The position numbers were made by a program, and so were the translations under genes. The notes below the pieces were generated by a model. It was not told the DNA's origin and made no database searches. It worked only from the letters and a program-made list of their open reading frames with translations. DNA of 64,000 nt from Panopea generosa (lineage: Eukaryota > Mollusca > Bivalvia > Adapedonta > Hiatellidae), in contig CM055905.1 in the NCBI GenBank assembly GCA_029582155.1, positions 7,887,572 through 7,951,571 on the forward strand, given 5' to 3'. Positions 33,600 to 46,624 of the stretch are shown in pieces (the stretch's first letter is position 1; each line of letters opens with the position of its first letter).

Positions 33600-36065
33600 T
33601 GTCAAATTGGATAAGTTTGACATTAATATTATTGTAAGGGAACCTCCATTAATATGGACATTTAATAATTAGATATATATACAGATAAATAACTGTGAAA
33701 CATAAACATTTAAAACACTGATCATGTCGGAAATTGAATAAATAGATGGTCAACGTAAAACATTCGTACTGTGTTCCACATATTTTAACTACATGGTACG
33801 TACATCGTATCAAACAAACATTGATCAGCTGAAATGTCAACATGAGATGCCCGTCATTTCAAACATATTAAACGTGTTTTATATTACTACGGACATACAA
33901 CAATATTCAACTTAAGGGTGTGAACTCGTGTTTTGAATAGAACCTTCAGATTTACCATATAATTGATGATTTTTGTATTCAAAACATGGAATACATTCTT
34001 CTTAGAAAACCTCCATTAAAGAGATTCTCTCAGGAACAGTAACTCTTGTGCAAGATACCTGATATGCTTACTTAATATTATTCAACAGAGATATTTGGAC
34101 ATTCGTGTGAAAAGTGTTGACCTTCATCTCTACAGTTAGAAAATGACGGCTCGTCGACTTCCTGATGCGCGAACTACTTTCATGATGTTTATGGCTGGCT
34201 TTTAATGAATGTGTATTTTTATGATTGTTAAACTATCAATATGTTATTACTATGTAAAAAGACTGATAAGCCAGATAAAAACCTGTGTCATTACAATTTA
34301 TTTAATTTGTAATACATTATGGACTTTATACTGAGCGAGTAGGTTATTTCGTCTGCTAGATTCGTGCGCACACTAAATTTGACTCTGGTTTTTTAATTTG
34401 TATGCGCTTTATTATTATATAGGTATAAATTTCTCAGACTTTTCATAAAAGCCTTCATTTGAACATGTGAGCCTACTATATTATGTTATTTGCAATTTGT
34501 CTCAGTGATTTATAAGCATGAGCAAACCACTAAGGGTTGTTGAAATAAAATGCATTTATTGGACGTTATAATCACGTGGTACGTTCCCAGAAGGTACATA
34601 TACAGGAGCAGATCGTCATTTTCCTCGTTGATCGTACAATCAGAGAAGTTTCATTAAATACAGTAGTTATTTTATTCAACCACATTTCAGTTTGAGAACC
34701 TATATAGACACTTCAGGGTAGATATATGGCAATACAATACTAATTCTGCTCAAATGCTCAAAGACAATTTCTATAGTTTTTGTCAATGTTTTCCAATTAA
34801 TAGAATTTCATAAAACTTCTCAGTATTTAAGTTTAATGTATGTTTAAGCAATATCAGAAATCAAAATTACATGTTACTCTACAGATTGTTTGTTATTACC
34901 CCCGCACCAACATACCTACCTACCCGTTATTGTAATTTGACGAAAAGTGTAGGTTTTTACAAGAAATGCGAAACAAATATTTAAAATTGTTTACATATAG
35001 TTTTTAATAAAAATTAATACATAGATTCATGCAGACAATGATAATTGTCACGGACAAGGTAATTATAAGCGTGTATTACATGCTTAGATTTTTAAAAACA
35101 AAATCATTTCAGCCAAGTGTATTTTTTTCCCAATTTTGCTATAAATATATAGAATTTATTTTTATGTTTTGCTTAAAATCTCACACAATACTCTCTGATA
35201 CCCCTTCTAATGACAGTCATAATAAAAAAAAAACACTTTACCACGTAGTTGGAGAAAAATAACTCTTGAATGTATGCCATCGTTAAATAAAATACAGTTG
35301 CAAAATAAACGTTTTTACACTAAATGAACATATTGTATAAATATTACGATTTCTTTATTTTATATTCCGGTTAAATTGCAATAAACAATTTTATGCCTGT
35401 ATGCATATTTTATATATTAAACACAATACAAGAGAATAATTTCAGGCGTATCCGTAAATAAGGGTGTCATCCGAGACAAGGTCAGTTGTAGTAATATAGT
35501 ATGCAGTGACTGGTTTCGGCAAAGTTGATCCTCTTAGTTCGCTGGATTGATGGCAATGAAAAACGTATTATTAACATTATTTCTGAACAGGCAATCGCTA
35601 CGTTGATACACTAATTTACAAAGACTGGCAGGCTCATATCAACATATCAACTTAACATTCACATCTGAAATTTCGGGTTGCACCTTTCTCTAATAGTATG
35701 TCTCTAATGATTCTTTGAACCTTTTTCTGAATTAAATTATTTTGGTATCAAAGTAAAGCTGATCAAAATATTGACTTTTTCCATTTGTCAACTATGAAAT
35801 ATTTTTCTTTTAAAAAGTTTACCATAGTTACAATCGTACAATCGGGCCTATTTTTTTTTATCAAAATCACAAAAAAGTATGTTGGTATTCACCAACCTGT
35901 TCTAAGACAATTCTTACACTTGAATTCAAGACTACTTGAAATTTTGATTCTTGAGTTCAAGTCTAATTCATCAATCGAATATTCTTTAGACTTAAGACTA
36001 TTCTTTCGATTTTCAAGTTTTTTAGTATGCTTGCAGCAAACATTCTAAAACATAAATGGCTGCCA
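33600..36065. other. Intergenic DNA, nothing recognised
   Basis: AT-rich sequence with a few unsupported open frames. A short CCAACATACCTACCTACCCG stretch near 34908 recalls the interior of MITE family B and may be a decayed copy. At 35900-36015 there are several TTCAAG or CTTAAG-containing quasi-palindromic words. Confidence 0.4.
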
Positions 36066-36079
36066 TCAGACATATTTTT

Positions 36080-36478
36080 AGACATGAAGTCAATGCAAAC
36101 ATCATTTTGGACCGGAGAGGCCGCTCGTGGACCGGAGCAGTCCTCGAGAGATTTTGACCGAGGTTGAAATCTTTAGGCGCTACCGGTTCAGGACGGCCAC
36201 TATACATTTCATACTTGAAATGATATACGAGACTAACCTTTAGGTTGCAGAGGAATGACTACCTTCCTCCGTTGCTGCAACTGATTGTTGCCTTACTCTT
36301 TTTAACAACAGGTAGCTTCCAGTTGCTGGTCGGCGACTCAGAGTGAGTGAGTCGAGAGTTACCCGGTATTGTAGGCGTGTCGCGAAGGCACTGAGCCGTC
36401 TTGCTCCACGGTTCATACTGTTCCCAAGAGGAGACGATGTGAAAATTATTTAACGCGGTTTTTCACAAATTGCTGGTA
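36080..36478 (+). pseudogene. Second PIF/Harbinger transposase relic, N-terminal half, heavily frameshifted
   Basis: On + and across shifting frames one reads LTEVEIFRRYRFRTATIHFI, then YLPPLLQLIVALLFLTTGSF and QLLVGDSE, then CRRVAKALSRLAPRFILFP, ending near a GCTG-GTAAGT donor at about 36478. This is the usual N-terminal order of a Harbinger transposase (FRRYRFR helix; LQLLVALRFFATGSFQ; HTH; R-V--AL). At least three frameshifts or stops separate the pieces. It belongs to a different lineage from the element at 7151, because the shared motifs differ at many positions. The catalytic exons were not found. Confidence 0.7.
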
Positions 36479-36479
36479 A

Positions 36480-38660
36480 GTTTTTTTTAAATAGTTTTCA
36501 CTCGAACCCGTTTTTTTTCAATGTCAAAGCGTCTCGTTGACAACATCCGGTAAAGGACACAACTTTTATTAAAATTATAGTTCGTGTCCACATACTGTAT
36601 TTATGTAATGTGTTGCGTGTGCGTTCTGCAACTATGCAGTAATACGTATTAAAATAATGATTAAATAAATAAATAAAATAAAAAGATATTTATATGCATT
36701 CTGAAGTTTGCAATAAGATGTGTTCCCATATTTCAGAGACGTGATAATAAGCAGTGTGGTGGTATACCTATAGTATGCCTATAAGGTTTCACTACACAGT
36801 TGAATTGTGTTCTATATAAAATAAGGTTTTAAAGTTGTGTTTCCATAATTATATATATATATAATTACCCCAACTTCCAAAACCCAAAAAATGTGTGTGG
36901 GTGGGGGGGGGGGGGGTGATTGCATTTGAATATATGTTGTCGATGGCTTTTTAATGAGGGTAGGGGTTATAGATTTAAATATATAGGGAAGGTTACCAAC
37001 TCATTTCAATCAACCATTTCACTGATCAAATTTAGAGCCCTGGGCTGGTTAGCACTACACATAGTTGTAGTTTCCGAAACCGAAAATTCCTTTAAATGTT
37101 TTTTCCGGGACAAGTCGAAATGCATAAAAAATGTAAAATTTAGTGTAGGTCGAAAAAAAAACTTTCGAACACTCACAACGATTTATCAATAATTCTCAAA
37201 ATTTGCCAGTATGTAGGAGTTGAGAACAAAACTCAAATAAATGGAACTTATTTAACAATATTATACACTTCAAACCGCTGAATTCGCGTGTTTTATATGA
37301 TTATGCGTAACTGAGTAAATCCCGGAAACCCGAGAAGTAAATAATGTAAATAGTTGTTGGAGTTAGTTCCCTTTGACTGCATGAAATGCATGGTGTAAAC
37401 ATAGCGTACTGGTTATATGTAATACACGTCCTTTATGAAACTGGGATGACAATCTACTCTGGTCCTTTTTTTTTAAATAATGGGAAAACGATTTTTTTGT
37501 AAAAATGTATTCTATTCAAATGGTAAAAAAAACATTATTGTTTAAGTGTTTTTATGTTTTTCATTAGATATATTACAGAACTAAAAACATTGTATCAGGG
37601 AAATATCTATTTGAGAAAAGTTTACTATTCCATACATCCTGTGGATATTTCAGAAATTAAGTTGTCAAAATATTATGCGTGTGTTCATTAAAATCGGTCG
37701 TTGTCTTATCCAAAAAGAAACTGCTCACTTCTCTATTTATTATGTAGATGTAGTTTAAACGCTATAAAAAAACGTTTTTATATCGATATAGAATAATGTC
37801 GCCGTTCAAACTGGAATCCGAATATTTCTATTAATTTAGATAGCAGTGAACAGTTCTTCTAATGACTTGCAAAACTTCTCATTAGTTTAGTTTTAATAGA
37901 ATGCATAAAAATGGCATATGTATATAGAAAACAGAAATGCCTGTGAAAATATTATATTTGTAATTTCAAGGAACGGTACGGGCCAAAATTTTCAATTCAG
38001 GAATGGGTATAAATATAATTATTATCTAGAGATAAAAGCAACCGTCGATGTTTATTTTCGCCACAGTTCGATTAATTCTTTAACTAACAGGTTTTCATTA
38101 TAAAATTTATCTGCAAATCACACTGACGAAATACCATTCAATCGCTGGCGAAACTATACATTGCCAACAGTAGTGGAGCTGCACCGAAATATAAATACCA
38201 ATGGGGGGGGGGGGGGGGGGGGTGCACACTAACCATTTTTTGGGAATATTCTTAGACTTAAGCTTATTTCTACCCGAGACATCAAGTTTACTGACATGAC
38301 AGAATAATTGTGAGCGCTTCCTTAACTATATATATTAGGTGGTGTCCCAACATGCTTGCAACTTTTGGTCAAAACAGGGGCGTAGTTTGGCTAGTCACAG
38401 TTGTATGGGGTACGGGGGCATCGTTCCCATAAACATGCTTTTAGGTAGACTCGTAAGTGCGTTTTGGCGAATATTTCCCAGAAAAAGTATAGGAAGCTAC
38501 GGCTTTGCTGAAAAATGGTCTGTTAGTGTTGTTGTTTTTTTAAAATCCATTTTTTAGTTCACGGCTAAGAATATTCTTAAGTACCACCCCTGAAATCAAT
38601 TTAGAATAGAATATTAAAATATGTTATATAACATCCACTTAATTGTTTTTTCTATTATAA
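36480..38660. other. Intergenic DNA with two poly-G tracts
   Basis: Homopolymer G runs lie at 36903-36916 (14 G) and 38203-38222 (20 G). There is an AT microsatellite near 36851-36863. Short open frames (36920-37192, 38339-38557) lack motifs. Confidence 0.45.
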
Positions 38661-38667
38661 GCATCAT

Positions 38668-38918
38668 TTTTAGGCCATCGATTGGTAACTGTTGATCAGT
38701 TAACCTAACCATTCGTTTTCTGGAATCCCGTAAGGTTAACCAATACTTGAGTACATCTATCCCCGCACTGAGTAACTAACAACTTTCCCACTTGGATCAG
38801 CGGTGAAAGACGAATGTCAATGAAACGTGATATCGTTTGTCAATCATCACGGAGCGGGGATTCCACACTCGCGACCCCTGGATTGATAGACGCGCTACCG
38901 ACCATACCGACTAAGACT
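38668..38918 (-). mobile_element. tRNA-derived SINE, family 4
   Basis: The head, on -, starts near 38918 with CTTAGTCGGTATGGTCGGTA, GCGCGTCTATCAATCCAGGG, then GTCGCGAGTG (B-box region). The body has the family blocks AAGGTTAACCAATACTTGAG and CTTTCCCACTTGGATCAGCG on +. Related copies are at 11897, 44632, 46968 and 57025. Confidence 0.75.
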
Positions 38919-39261
38919 TTATATTTCCGTTATAGAGATATTCATAAGTAAAGAAAGAATGTTTGAAAGGGGGAAATAATTGAACAAGACAATACTGCTC
39001 AAGTACCGGTGTCGTGAGTATTCCCAACTACAACAAATGTTCCGTAGAAGAACAATGTTGCATTAAATTGTTTTGTTTTTATCTGTTTAAATCTAATCGT
39101 TTTCAGCCATGTTTTATTATTTAAATGATTTTTAAATATGCATTCAAATTTTAAATGCATCCATCTTATTAATATAAGCATATAGATTTTCCTGTAAATA
39201 TTCAAATGTATATAACCATGTGTTTCGTACGTCAGTACTGATTGAATGCTATCATTTATTA

Positions 39262-39472
39262 TGTGCACGTGGTCCAATGGTAGCATCGAACACTTAATCT
39301 GGCGATTGTGGGTTCGATCCTTCGCCAACGCCATGTGTAGTGTCCTTGAGCAAGACACGTTACCTGTATACGTTTAGTACTTGTTCTACCAAGGAAGTCT
39401 TCGAACGTGATTTGTCTAAGTTGTAAGAATTTGTTTCACAATCTTTGTATAATAGATAAGTTTAAAACAAAA
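39262..39472 (+). mobile_element. tRNA-derived SINE, family 1
   Basis: GCACGTGGTCCAATGGTAGC (A-box-like), TTGTGGGTTCGATCC (B box), TGTCCTTGAGCAAGACACG body, then TTAGTACTTGTTCTACCAAGG and the tail GATTTGTCTAAGTTGTAAGAA to TAAGTTTAAAAC. It is colinear with the copy at 10443. Confidence 0.82.
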
Positions 39473-39479
39473 CTCGTCA

Positions 39480-40790
39480 TGTTTTTAAACATGCATATTG
39501 ACATTATTGTTTTATACATGAGACATGTAAATACATTAAATATACTATTTTTATCTTAATTTGATTTTTTCAAGGACAAACAATTTCGTATAAAAAATTA
39601 GTTCCTAAAATCTGTTTAAAGGTAAATGATTAACACCTGTATCTATCACGTTTTTTTCTTCTAGAAATCTCTATAAATGACGGGTAAAAATGTAATATAT
39701 ATTCTTATTTTTTATTCTAAAATTCTACTGACATAATTTCTTTGTGTGTCTTTTGTTCACTGGTGTATTGTAGAAGATATTGATTTCTTAATATAGTTTT
39801 TTATTAAGTCATTGTACAAAGCATTTACAATTTAAATAATGTATCCAGCAATATTGTTTACAAGAGCAAATAAAAATAAACATTTTACTTGCAACAACAA
39901 GAGCATCATTTTTTATATATTTTAAAGAAACAATTATTGTTTTTCTTATGTGTAAAAAGGAAAACATAATGTTAGAATAAAAAAAAATCAGATGCGCGTT
40001 ACATTAACGATTTGGCGTAATAATTTAAACATCAGTGATCGTAGAACTTATAAATATATAAGTTAAACAAATGAATTTTATTTAAATAAAATACGAGAAC
40101 CAGCCAAGAATTATCTATTTTTGTTTGGCCGTTTTTGTTGTGTTTTTTAAGAAAAGTGTTAAATTACAGCACTCCTTTTAATTCAGTAAGTTTTCATAAA
40201 ATGTTGTATTAGTTCGATGATTAACGGCGCTAAATACATGATAAAATACAAAACAAGCACGCCGGTCTATAACGTCTATGATTAAGCGACCAAAGACCAG
40301 CGAATTGTTCTCGATTGTGATAAATAAGCTTCGTTGTTCGACAAAGACCTCATTAAGGAGCGTACATGTCAATTTGCGCCAGGAATTCTCAAGGAATTGT
40401 GGATTTTCAGATTTCATACCGCTCCAAGGAATCATAAATTGGAAATCTGAGACTGTCGGATTGGGCACGTGGTATTTCAGCACGTGCTGTTTAGCGGAGT
40501 TTTATTTGACTACTGTGGTGGTTGTAATAAAGATTACTTTCGCATTTGTTTTATGTTGTATCTGACCAGAGATTGTTAATACGTTTAGTTCTACATGTCG
40601 TTTTCGTGTCAATCCGACCATAATTTTAATTTTGTGTTGCTCATTCACGCCGTTGGTATCGGTTTTCTTTTTTATGCCTCTTCCATTTGAAGAATGGTGG
40701 CGGGGCATTAAAGTCTTGCCCACGTCAGCCCAAAATTTAAGAAAAAGGTTTGTAATCAATCAATAATTGAAAGGGTCGTAAATTAAACTT
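39480..40790. other. Intergenic DNA with one unassigned two-strand open region
   Basis: At 40178-40565 both strands are open for about 100 codons. The - strand reading (HVPNPTVSDFQFMIPWSGM and onward) has fairly protein-like composition, but I do not recognise it and it has no splice context. The rest is AT-rich. Confidence 0.35.
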
Positions 40791-40793
40791 ATA

Positions 40794-41261
40794 GATGTAA
40801 CCCCACCATTGATGTTTGTTCTTTATTCTATAGTAAATAATAAAAAATTGAACGCTTGTCATTCATAGAAAAACTCAAATGAAAGAAGTGAAATTCGCAT
40901 TTTACTGTTTGTCAACCTCTGCACTACCAAAATATGATGAGAAAAGTAGGAGTCATGTGTCATATAAGAGATTTTCTTTTCTGCTCAGTGTGTACACTGT
41001 TGTCAAAGTGAAAGTAGACTTCCGAAATCATGTATTCATACCCCAATTTCTAAGCATCATTTTTTTTTATTCTAAATTCACAATTCAAACATGACGATGC
41101 TTTAAAAAAAAGTTCAAAATACCTTTATAATGCCATTCAAATAAAAATGAGCATTAAAATAAGGAAAATGCATGTTTATAGAAGAAGAAACGAGGATTAT
41201 GTATAACCGCCATTATTCGACTACCCATGAAAGCACTTCCTTTTTCCAATGCCTTATCGCC
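40794..41261 (+). mobile_element. MITE family A, copy 2
   Basis: GATGTAACCCCACCATTGAT at the left end, CGCCATTATTCGACTACCC near the right end, closing with CCAATGCCTTATCGCC. Interior blocks are colinear with the other copies. Confidence 0.8.
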
Positions 41262-41264
41262 TTA

Positions 41265-42140
41265 ACATTCGGTTAAAAAAAGATTTCAGATCACTAGCGA
41301 GGGTATTCGTGTAGACAGACACATTCTTGTCTAGATGAAAGTACTTTTGAATAACAAAATGAAAAACAAAAATAGAAGTATTGCGAATATGGCGAATCAA
41401 TACCTCAGAATTAATCTGATTTGGTCCATCGTTCTTCTAAAATCAACGGGTAAATGTTCTCGCATAAATTATATGGACGGAGTTTGGTTCGAATCCTTTG
41501 ACGTATTTATGTTTCAAAGCGCCATAAACTACCACTAGTCATTTCATTTTTTGCAAGATATGTATAATATTTTAACCAAATGTATATTAAAATAAATTCC
41601 TACAATACAGTTTACATGTTCAGAGTAAGAAAATGCTTAAATTATATTAAATGTAAATGAAGATTAGTGTCGTTTTAATGAAGTGTATTAGATGGGAAAT
41701 AATTCCCCCGATTGGTTAAATCTGATTTGTATATGGTCATGTGACAATTGGTCACTGATGGCAGTCAGCGAGCACTGAATAGCCATGCAGCAAAGGACAG
41801 TAGACGACTACGAATCTATTTTTTGTTAGAATGTTTTTCCAGATAAACCCAAAATTTCTAAATTTTGTAACATTTTGTGTTTTATGGTGGTATGATATTT
41901 AATATAAGAAAACGTGTAGTCAGTTCAGTCCAATCGCTATATTGCAATTATAATAAATTGAGTGAATTTATATTTATTTTGGTATTATTTGAGATTTGGG
42001 AGATTTACGGAAGTTTGGTTTTCAAAAGTTTATTGAACCCGTTAACAATTAAAAACATCTATTTTAGCAACATGTTTTATTATTTCAATCTTATACAATT
42101 ATATAACAAAAAACAAGTACTTTTTTTCTTGTTGACTCCC
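41265..42140. other. Intergenic DNA, nothing recognised
   Basis: AT-rich; open frames at 41335-41538 and 41877-42146 are hydrophobic or low-complexity and lack motifs. Confidence 0.4.
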
Positions 42141-42146
42141 ACCTGA

Positions 42147-42334
42147 GGCCATCCTTGCTGTGCTCCGACCCATGTGGGCAGGTAGCTAGCTCATTTTTGT
42201 TGTTGTTTTTAACGAAAACTGGAAAGAAATCGTGATAAATAAAAACGCTTCGAAAGTCTGTAAAAAGTTTGGGTAGCTACAATTTTGAGGGAGTAGGTAG
42301 AAGCACGACAAACAGTAAATTTTTAAGGACAACC
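42147..42334 (+). mobile_element. MITE family B, copy 2
   Basis: The left end GGCCATCCTTGCTGTGCTCC matches the copy at 15837 (missing the TAAAAAAT stretch), with GTGGGCAGGTAGCTAGCT inside and TAAATTTTTAAGGACAACC at the right end. Confidence 0.6.
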
Positions 42335-42694
42335 TTATTGACATACTCGGTATATTTTTCTCACACAGTCGTCCATAGATTATTTTTGGTTAGCCGGTAC
42401 ACATATTTTTAAACATTCACTGAGCAAAATATATTTCGACATGCTCGAATTGCTTATTTGTTTAAAGTTATTTCATTTTAATTTGTATATCACATGTGAG
42501 ATTTATTTTCCAAATGTTCACGTTATATTAGGTGGATATAGATTTTTTAAATTGATGCTTTTTACATATATTTTTTGTATTTCATATGGTTACTTTTCAG
42601 TCGGTAGTACGTCGGACTATCAATTTCGAACCCCCGACCAGTCACAACCCATATTGTATGATTTAGATATAAACGTTTGGGGTTTTTTTATTGA

Positions 42695-42872
42695 TGGTTT
42701 AACCCCATTTTCAACACATTTCGGTAACATGGCATATCAAGTTGAATCGTTGGAGAAGACTACAGATGAATCTGAGTAGAACTCCGACCTTCCGCAAATA
42801 AGGAACAGGACTCGAGCCTACGACTTTGGCAGTGCGAGGTAAACCATCTTGAGACGGCCTCTTAGTATACAC
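42695..42872 (-). mobile_element. tRNA(Ser)-like SINE, family 2
   Basis: On + it reads AACCCCATTTTCAACACATT, CATGGCATATCAAG, CTACAGATGAATCTGAGTAG, GACTCGAGCCTACGAC, TTGAGACGGCCTCTTAG, the inverse of the tRNA-like head and body of this family. It is 5' truncated relative to the 25003 copy. Confidence 0.7.
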
Positions 42873-42879
42873 GTTTAGG

Positions 42880-43315
42880 AGACAAACCGAGTATAGATCC
42901 ATTTCGGTAATGGTATACATGCTTACGTATAACCATATGAAACTATTAATACCCAAGAATTATTATATGATATTTCATATTTAAGAAATTATAACAAATT
43001 TATAGAACACACATATGTTGTTGAGACAATGAGATTAAAAATTTCTCCCTGCAATATTTGCCATTTTTCCAATAAAAACTATTGAAAATCAAATCGATGT
43101 TATAGTTTTTTTCATGAAAATGCGAAATAAGATCCCGTTCAACAAGTTGTACCCCTTTCACAAACAGAAAGGAACTGTTGGGATATTTCCTATTGTGTGT
43201 ATTTGCATCGTGGATATGTACTTTTCAGAAATAATTATAAAGGGAATATGGTAATAACTTTCTTAAAATGAATACAAAGCACCTCACTGTATTTATAAAT
43301 AACCAGTAGAAGGAC
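42880..43315. other. Short intergenic stretch, nothing recognised
   Basis: AT-rich DNA between SINE copies; no motif or repeat identified. Confidence 0.4.
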
Positions 43316-43317
43316 GG

Positions 43318-43425
43318 TGGTTCTACTCAGATTCATTCCGAGTTCTTCCTCCACCAATAAAACTGGATATGCCACAAATAACGTAAGGTGTGTTGGAAAT
43401 GGCGTAAAACCTCATGTACAAATAA
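43318..43425 (+). mobile_element. SINE family 2, 3' fragment
   Basis: TTCTACTCAGATTCATTCCG, CTTCCTCCACCAATAAAACT, GGATATGCCACAAATAACG, GTGTGTTGGAAATGGCGTAA matches the 3' half of the copy at 14210. Confidence 0.7.
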
Positions 43426-43747
43426 TACCATCGATTCGGAATATCAGAGCCGCGAATATGAAAGTGAGAAAATTTATGTTTTAATCGGTGTTGTAAAATT
43501 GAAATGAGATGAGTGTAAATATCACACATACTGCTTGACTACCTTCGCTTTGTCATTTTGACCATTTTCTAAGATGAAACAAATTGAACCATGTGTCACC
43601 AATATGTTTAATATATCTTTAACAACGTACATTTAATATATTATTATTATGTTCAATTTCATCATCGCGTACCTTTTTATGTGTCGACTTGCCATAAAAC
43701 TCCTTGCATTCATTCAGTGTACAATAATTGTAGGCGTAAAACGGATG

Positions 43748-44040
43748 ATGGTGTTTTGCGTCGCTTTCAACAATTATTTCCCAGTCATATCACGCTGGTG
43801 TTTACTTGAGACAGTATCTGAGCGTTGTCACACGGGAGTATCATGCCGCAGACACGTGGTATTATACTCAACCCAGTCACATACTGACGCTGGGCCGACC
43901 GGACATGGTAGAATTATCATCTAAATTTTAAACACAAGCGACGAAGCTTTAGCACCAATTTTCATGTTTTTGGTATGACTCGGCCGGGGATCAAACCCAC
44001 GACCTTCCGTATGCGAGGCGGACGCTCTAGCCCTAGAACA
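43748..44040 (-). mobile_element. tRNA-derived SINE, family 3
   Basis: On -, the head starts near 44040 as GTTCTAGGGCTAGAGCGTCC, then GCCTCGCATACGGAAGGTCG and TGGGTTTGATCCCCGGCCG, a clear tRNA-like A and B box pair. The body on + contains CTTTCAACAATTATTTCCC, ACTTGAGACAGTATCTGAGC and GTATCATGCCGCAGACAC. Copies are at 46625 and 51520. Confidence 0.82.
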
Positions 44041-44631
44041 TGCTGTGGTTAAAACAGGTGAAGGTGAGTGTATATGATACAAATCGCACTTGATATTGTT
44101 GAATGAATCGTGTATAAATACGTGTATGCCTAGATACATTGTAATGTAAAATTGAGTAATTGCAAATATTGGTAAAAACTGCCGAAATTAGTGTAACTTA
44201 AAATCGTGAAGAATACCACTCTGACAGCAAATATGCTGATGACACGATCGCAGAACTCTCTCGTTTAGACGTTAATTTTCCCCGGCCATTTCTAGCATAA
44301 TCTCGTTACAAAATAGATCCATCAATGCAATTGACGATGTTCCCCCGTAACGGGAAGCACGTGTTGATGTCCGTGCACAGAGCACGTAACAAGATACACA
44401 TTTATCTTGGAACATATTTTCGTCTGTCAATTAATCGTAATTTGTAGTTTAGGTTATTTGACGAGGCGGGGAAACAATTTCAATATGGTTAACATGGAAA
44501 CAGCAATGTAACGTGCTAGTTGCTGTCGTTTTATTTAAATGGACACACTGCAAGTCAATATTTTTTCTTAAAATTTAGATGTTATTCTTTATTTAAATAT
44601 ATCGCATTTACACTTACAAGTTTGGTTTGAC

Positions 44632-44842
44632 TATTTTGACATTGTTTATGCAATCGCTGGCTAGCAGGCGATCATCAGTAAACCTGACCACTCTTTCCTG
44701 GGATTCCGGAAGGTTAGCCAGCACAACCATGTAACTGATATCTTTCCCTCTTGAATCAGCTGTGAGACAGAAAGGCAATGAGACGCAATGTCGTATATCA
44801 ATCAACACGAGGGACTGTTGCCGGGAGGGACACTAGTAACAT
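44632..44842 (-). mobile_element. tRNA-derived SINE, family 4, head truncated
   Basis: Family blocks AACCTGACCACTCTTTCCTG, GAAGGTTAGCCAGCACAACC, CTTTCCCTCTTGAATCAGC, AATGAGACGCAATGTCGTAT are present on +. The sequence ends in GTTGCCGGGAGGGAC, before the tRNA-like part. Confidence 0.7.
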
Positions 44843-44849
44843 ATTGATA

Positions 44850-46590
44850 TAAAATCCAAGTTTTTTTAGTTGGTTTTGAAAGAATTATAAAATATTATTT
44901 CCTTTGGGTTTCTTCAGCATTGAAGTCAACTAGTCATTTCTATAAATTATACAAATGTGACAATTGGGCGCTTACTATTAACCATACCATTGGAGCATTT
45001 TAATGTTCTAAAATATGGGGTAAATATTTTGCTTGTTTTTTGTTGTTTTTTTCTCAAGAAAATGCTTAAGTGAGTTATTATATATCTCGACTTTGAAGTT
45101 ATGAAATTAAAAGAGAAAAAACAATGCGTAATGACATCGCTAGTTTTATGAAACACGTTGAGTTCGTTTGTTGTTCTTTTTTAATTATTCTTCCGACATA
45201 ACACTGGGGCGTTTGGTATGTGTTCACATGAGTAAAGAGTGTACCAATGCATGTGGCCGTGTGTACATTCGAGTAACACTTGAGTAACATTAACGTGTAT
45301 GTAGTTGAATCGCAACAGGACAGGGCCCCTGGAGAGGAACACTTCCGGTTCCTACAAGTATAAGTTATACACGGTTCTTATCAGTTAATGAGCTCTTTAA
45401 GAGGTAAGTAGGTGAAATGCGGAGTTTAAAAAATCTAATCGAGGTTTTTGTCTACATGTTAACAAATAAGGAACTAAAGCAGTGTTGCGTTGCACCACCT
45501 ATATAGGCATTTATAGGTCATAGACAAGCAGAGGTCGGATATGCTATATTGTGGGAACGGATGATTAGTTTAAAAGATTTAAACTATGTTTTGTTTGAAA
45601 ACTTACTTTTAAGTCATTCTTCATATAATTTACCTGTACAGTGTAAACTGTTCAGGGAATGTGTTTTGTTTTTTCGCTTAAGCATCGAATTTGTATATAA
45701 AACATTCTTTTCTGATAACCGTTTTGCCATGTTTTATTTCTTTGTATTATTGTAAGGATGGTAATTTACTAACTAACGTTGTATGAACTTGGGATCCAAC
45801 TCGACTGTATATAAAAAAATATGTTTAAAACCGATTTAAAAACTCTTAACAAAGCAATGCCACCTTGTTGATCTGGTCCCTCAGTTTCAACTTCACTTAT
45901 GCAATCGAAAACAAATTTCAAATTCATTATAATGTTGTGTTTATAATCTAAAATTTTACAAAGTATTTAATGTTTAATTTCAAAAAGTCAATTTCTCCGA
46001 AATTATCAGACTTTAAAATATTGTCTGTTTGTCGTGTTTTCTATCAATTACATTTATCTTTTAGTAGCAAATAAAAATGTTTTACCTTTGAAAATCTGTC
46101 GAATAAAACACGTTTAACATTTTAAATGGCAAAAATCAATGAAAATAGTTTTATCAAAAAAACAGGTGTAAAATATTTGGATAAAACGCTCATTATTTCT
46201 TAAAAAAAACAACGGCATTTGACACATATTTCATCAACTTTTAACATGAACTTTTATAAAAGAATATATTAAAATTGTCATCCATTCAAACAGTGCATTG
46301 AAATTTTCCTACTAAAATCATCTTTTTGTGATATTTAAAAAAAAAAGTCGATAAATTTTGAAATGTGAAGTATTTTATTGCCCACTAATTAGACTACTGC
46401 TATTACATAATTATGGTCTTACTCACTAATTGTTAACATTTAATTGTTGTTAATTTCGTTTAGCGGCCTGAAGAACATGGCTTAAAAATAACATCGACCA
46501 TCGCCTTCGTCAATATTTATTACTTCCACTTTGTCAATAGATACCTGTTTCGGGATAAGGATTCTTTTTCTGTAATATTTAGCTTTTAAT
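44850..46590. other. Intergenic DNA, nothing recognised
   Basis: AT-rich. A segment at about 45925-46020 (TATAATGTTGTGTTTATAAT then TTTAATGTTTAATTTC and CAATTTCTCCGAAATTATC) has a diverged second copy at about 47735-47830, indicating an interspersed repeat. A short (GGTT)n run is at about 46593-46612. Confidence 0.4.
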
Positions 46591-46624
46591 AATTGGTTGG
46601 TTGGTTGGTTGGTTATTTGTTGGT

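Noticed and set aside
40178..40565. About 100-codon frames on both strands
   Set aside because: The - strand version looks somewhat protein-like but I recognise no family and see no gene structure; kept only as a note.
43980..44040. tRNA genes suggested by A- and B-box sequence (also 10443, 14210, 39262, 46870, 54895, 63255)
   Set aside because: The tRNA-like heads are imperfect, lack a convincing cloverleaf, and each continues into a shared SINE body.
46593..46612. Telomere-like GGTT repeats
   Set aside because: A short TTGG run only, not the TTAGGG repeat expected of animal telomeres.
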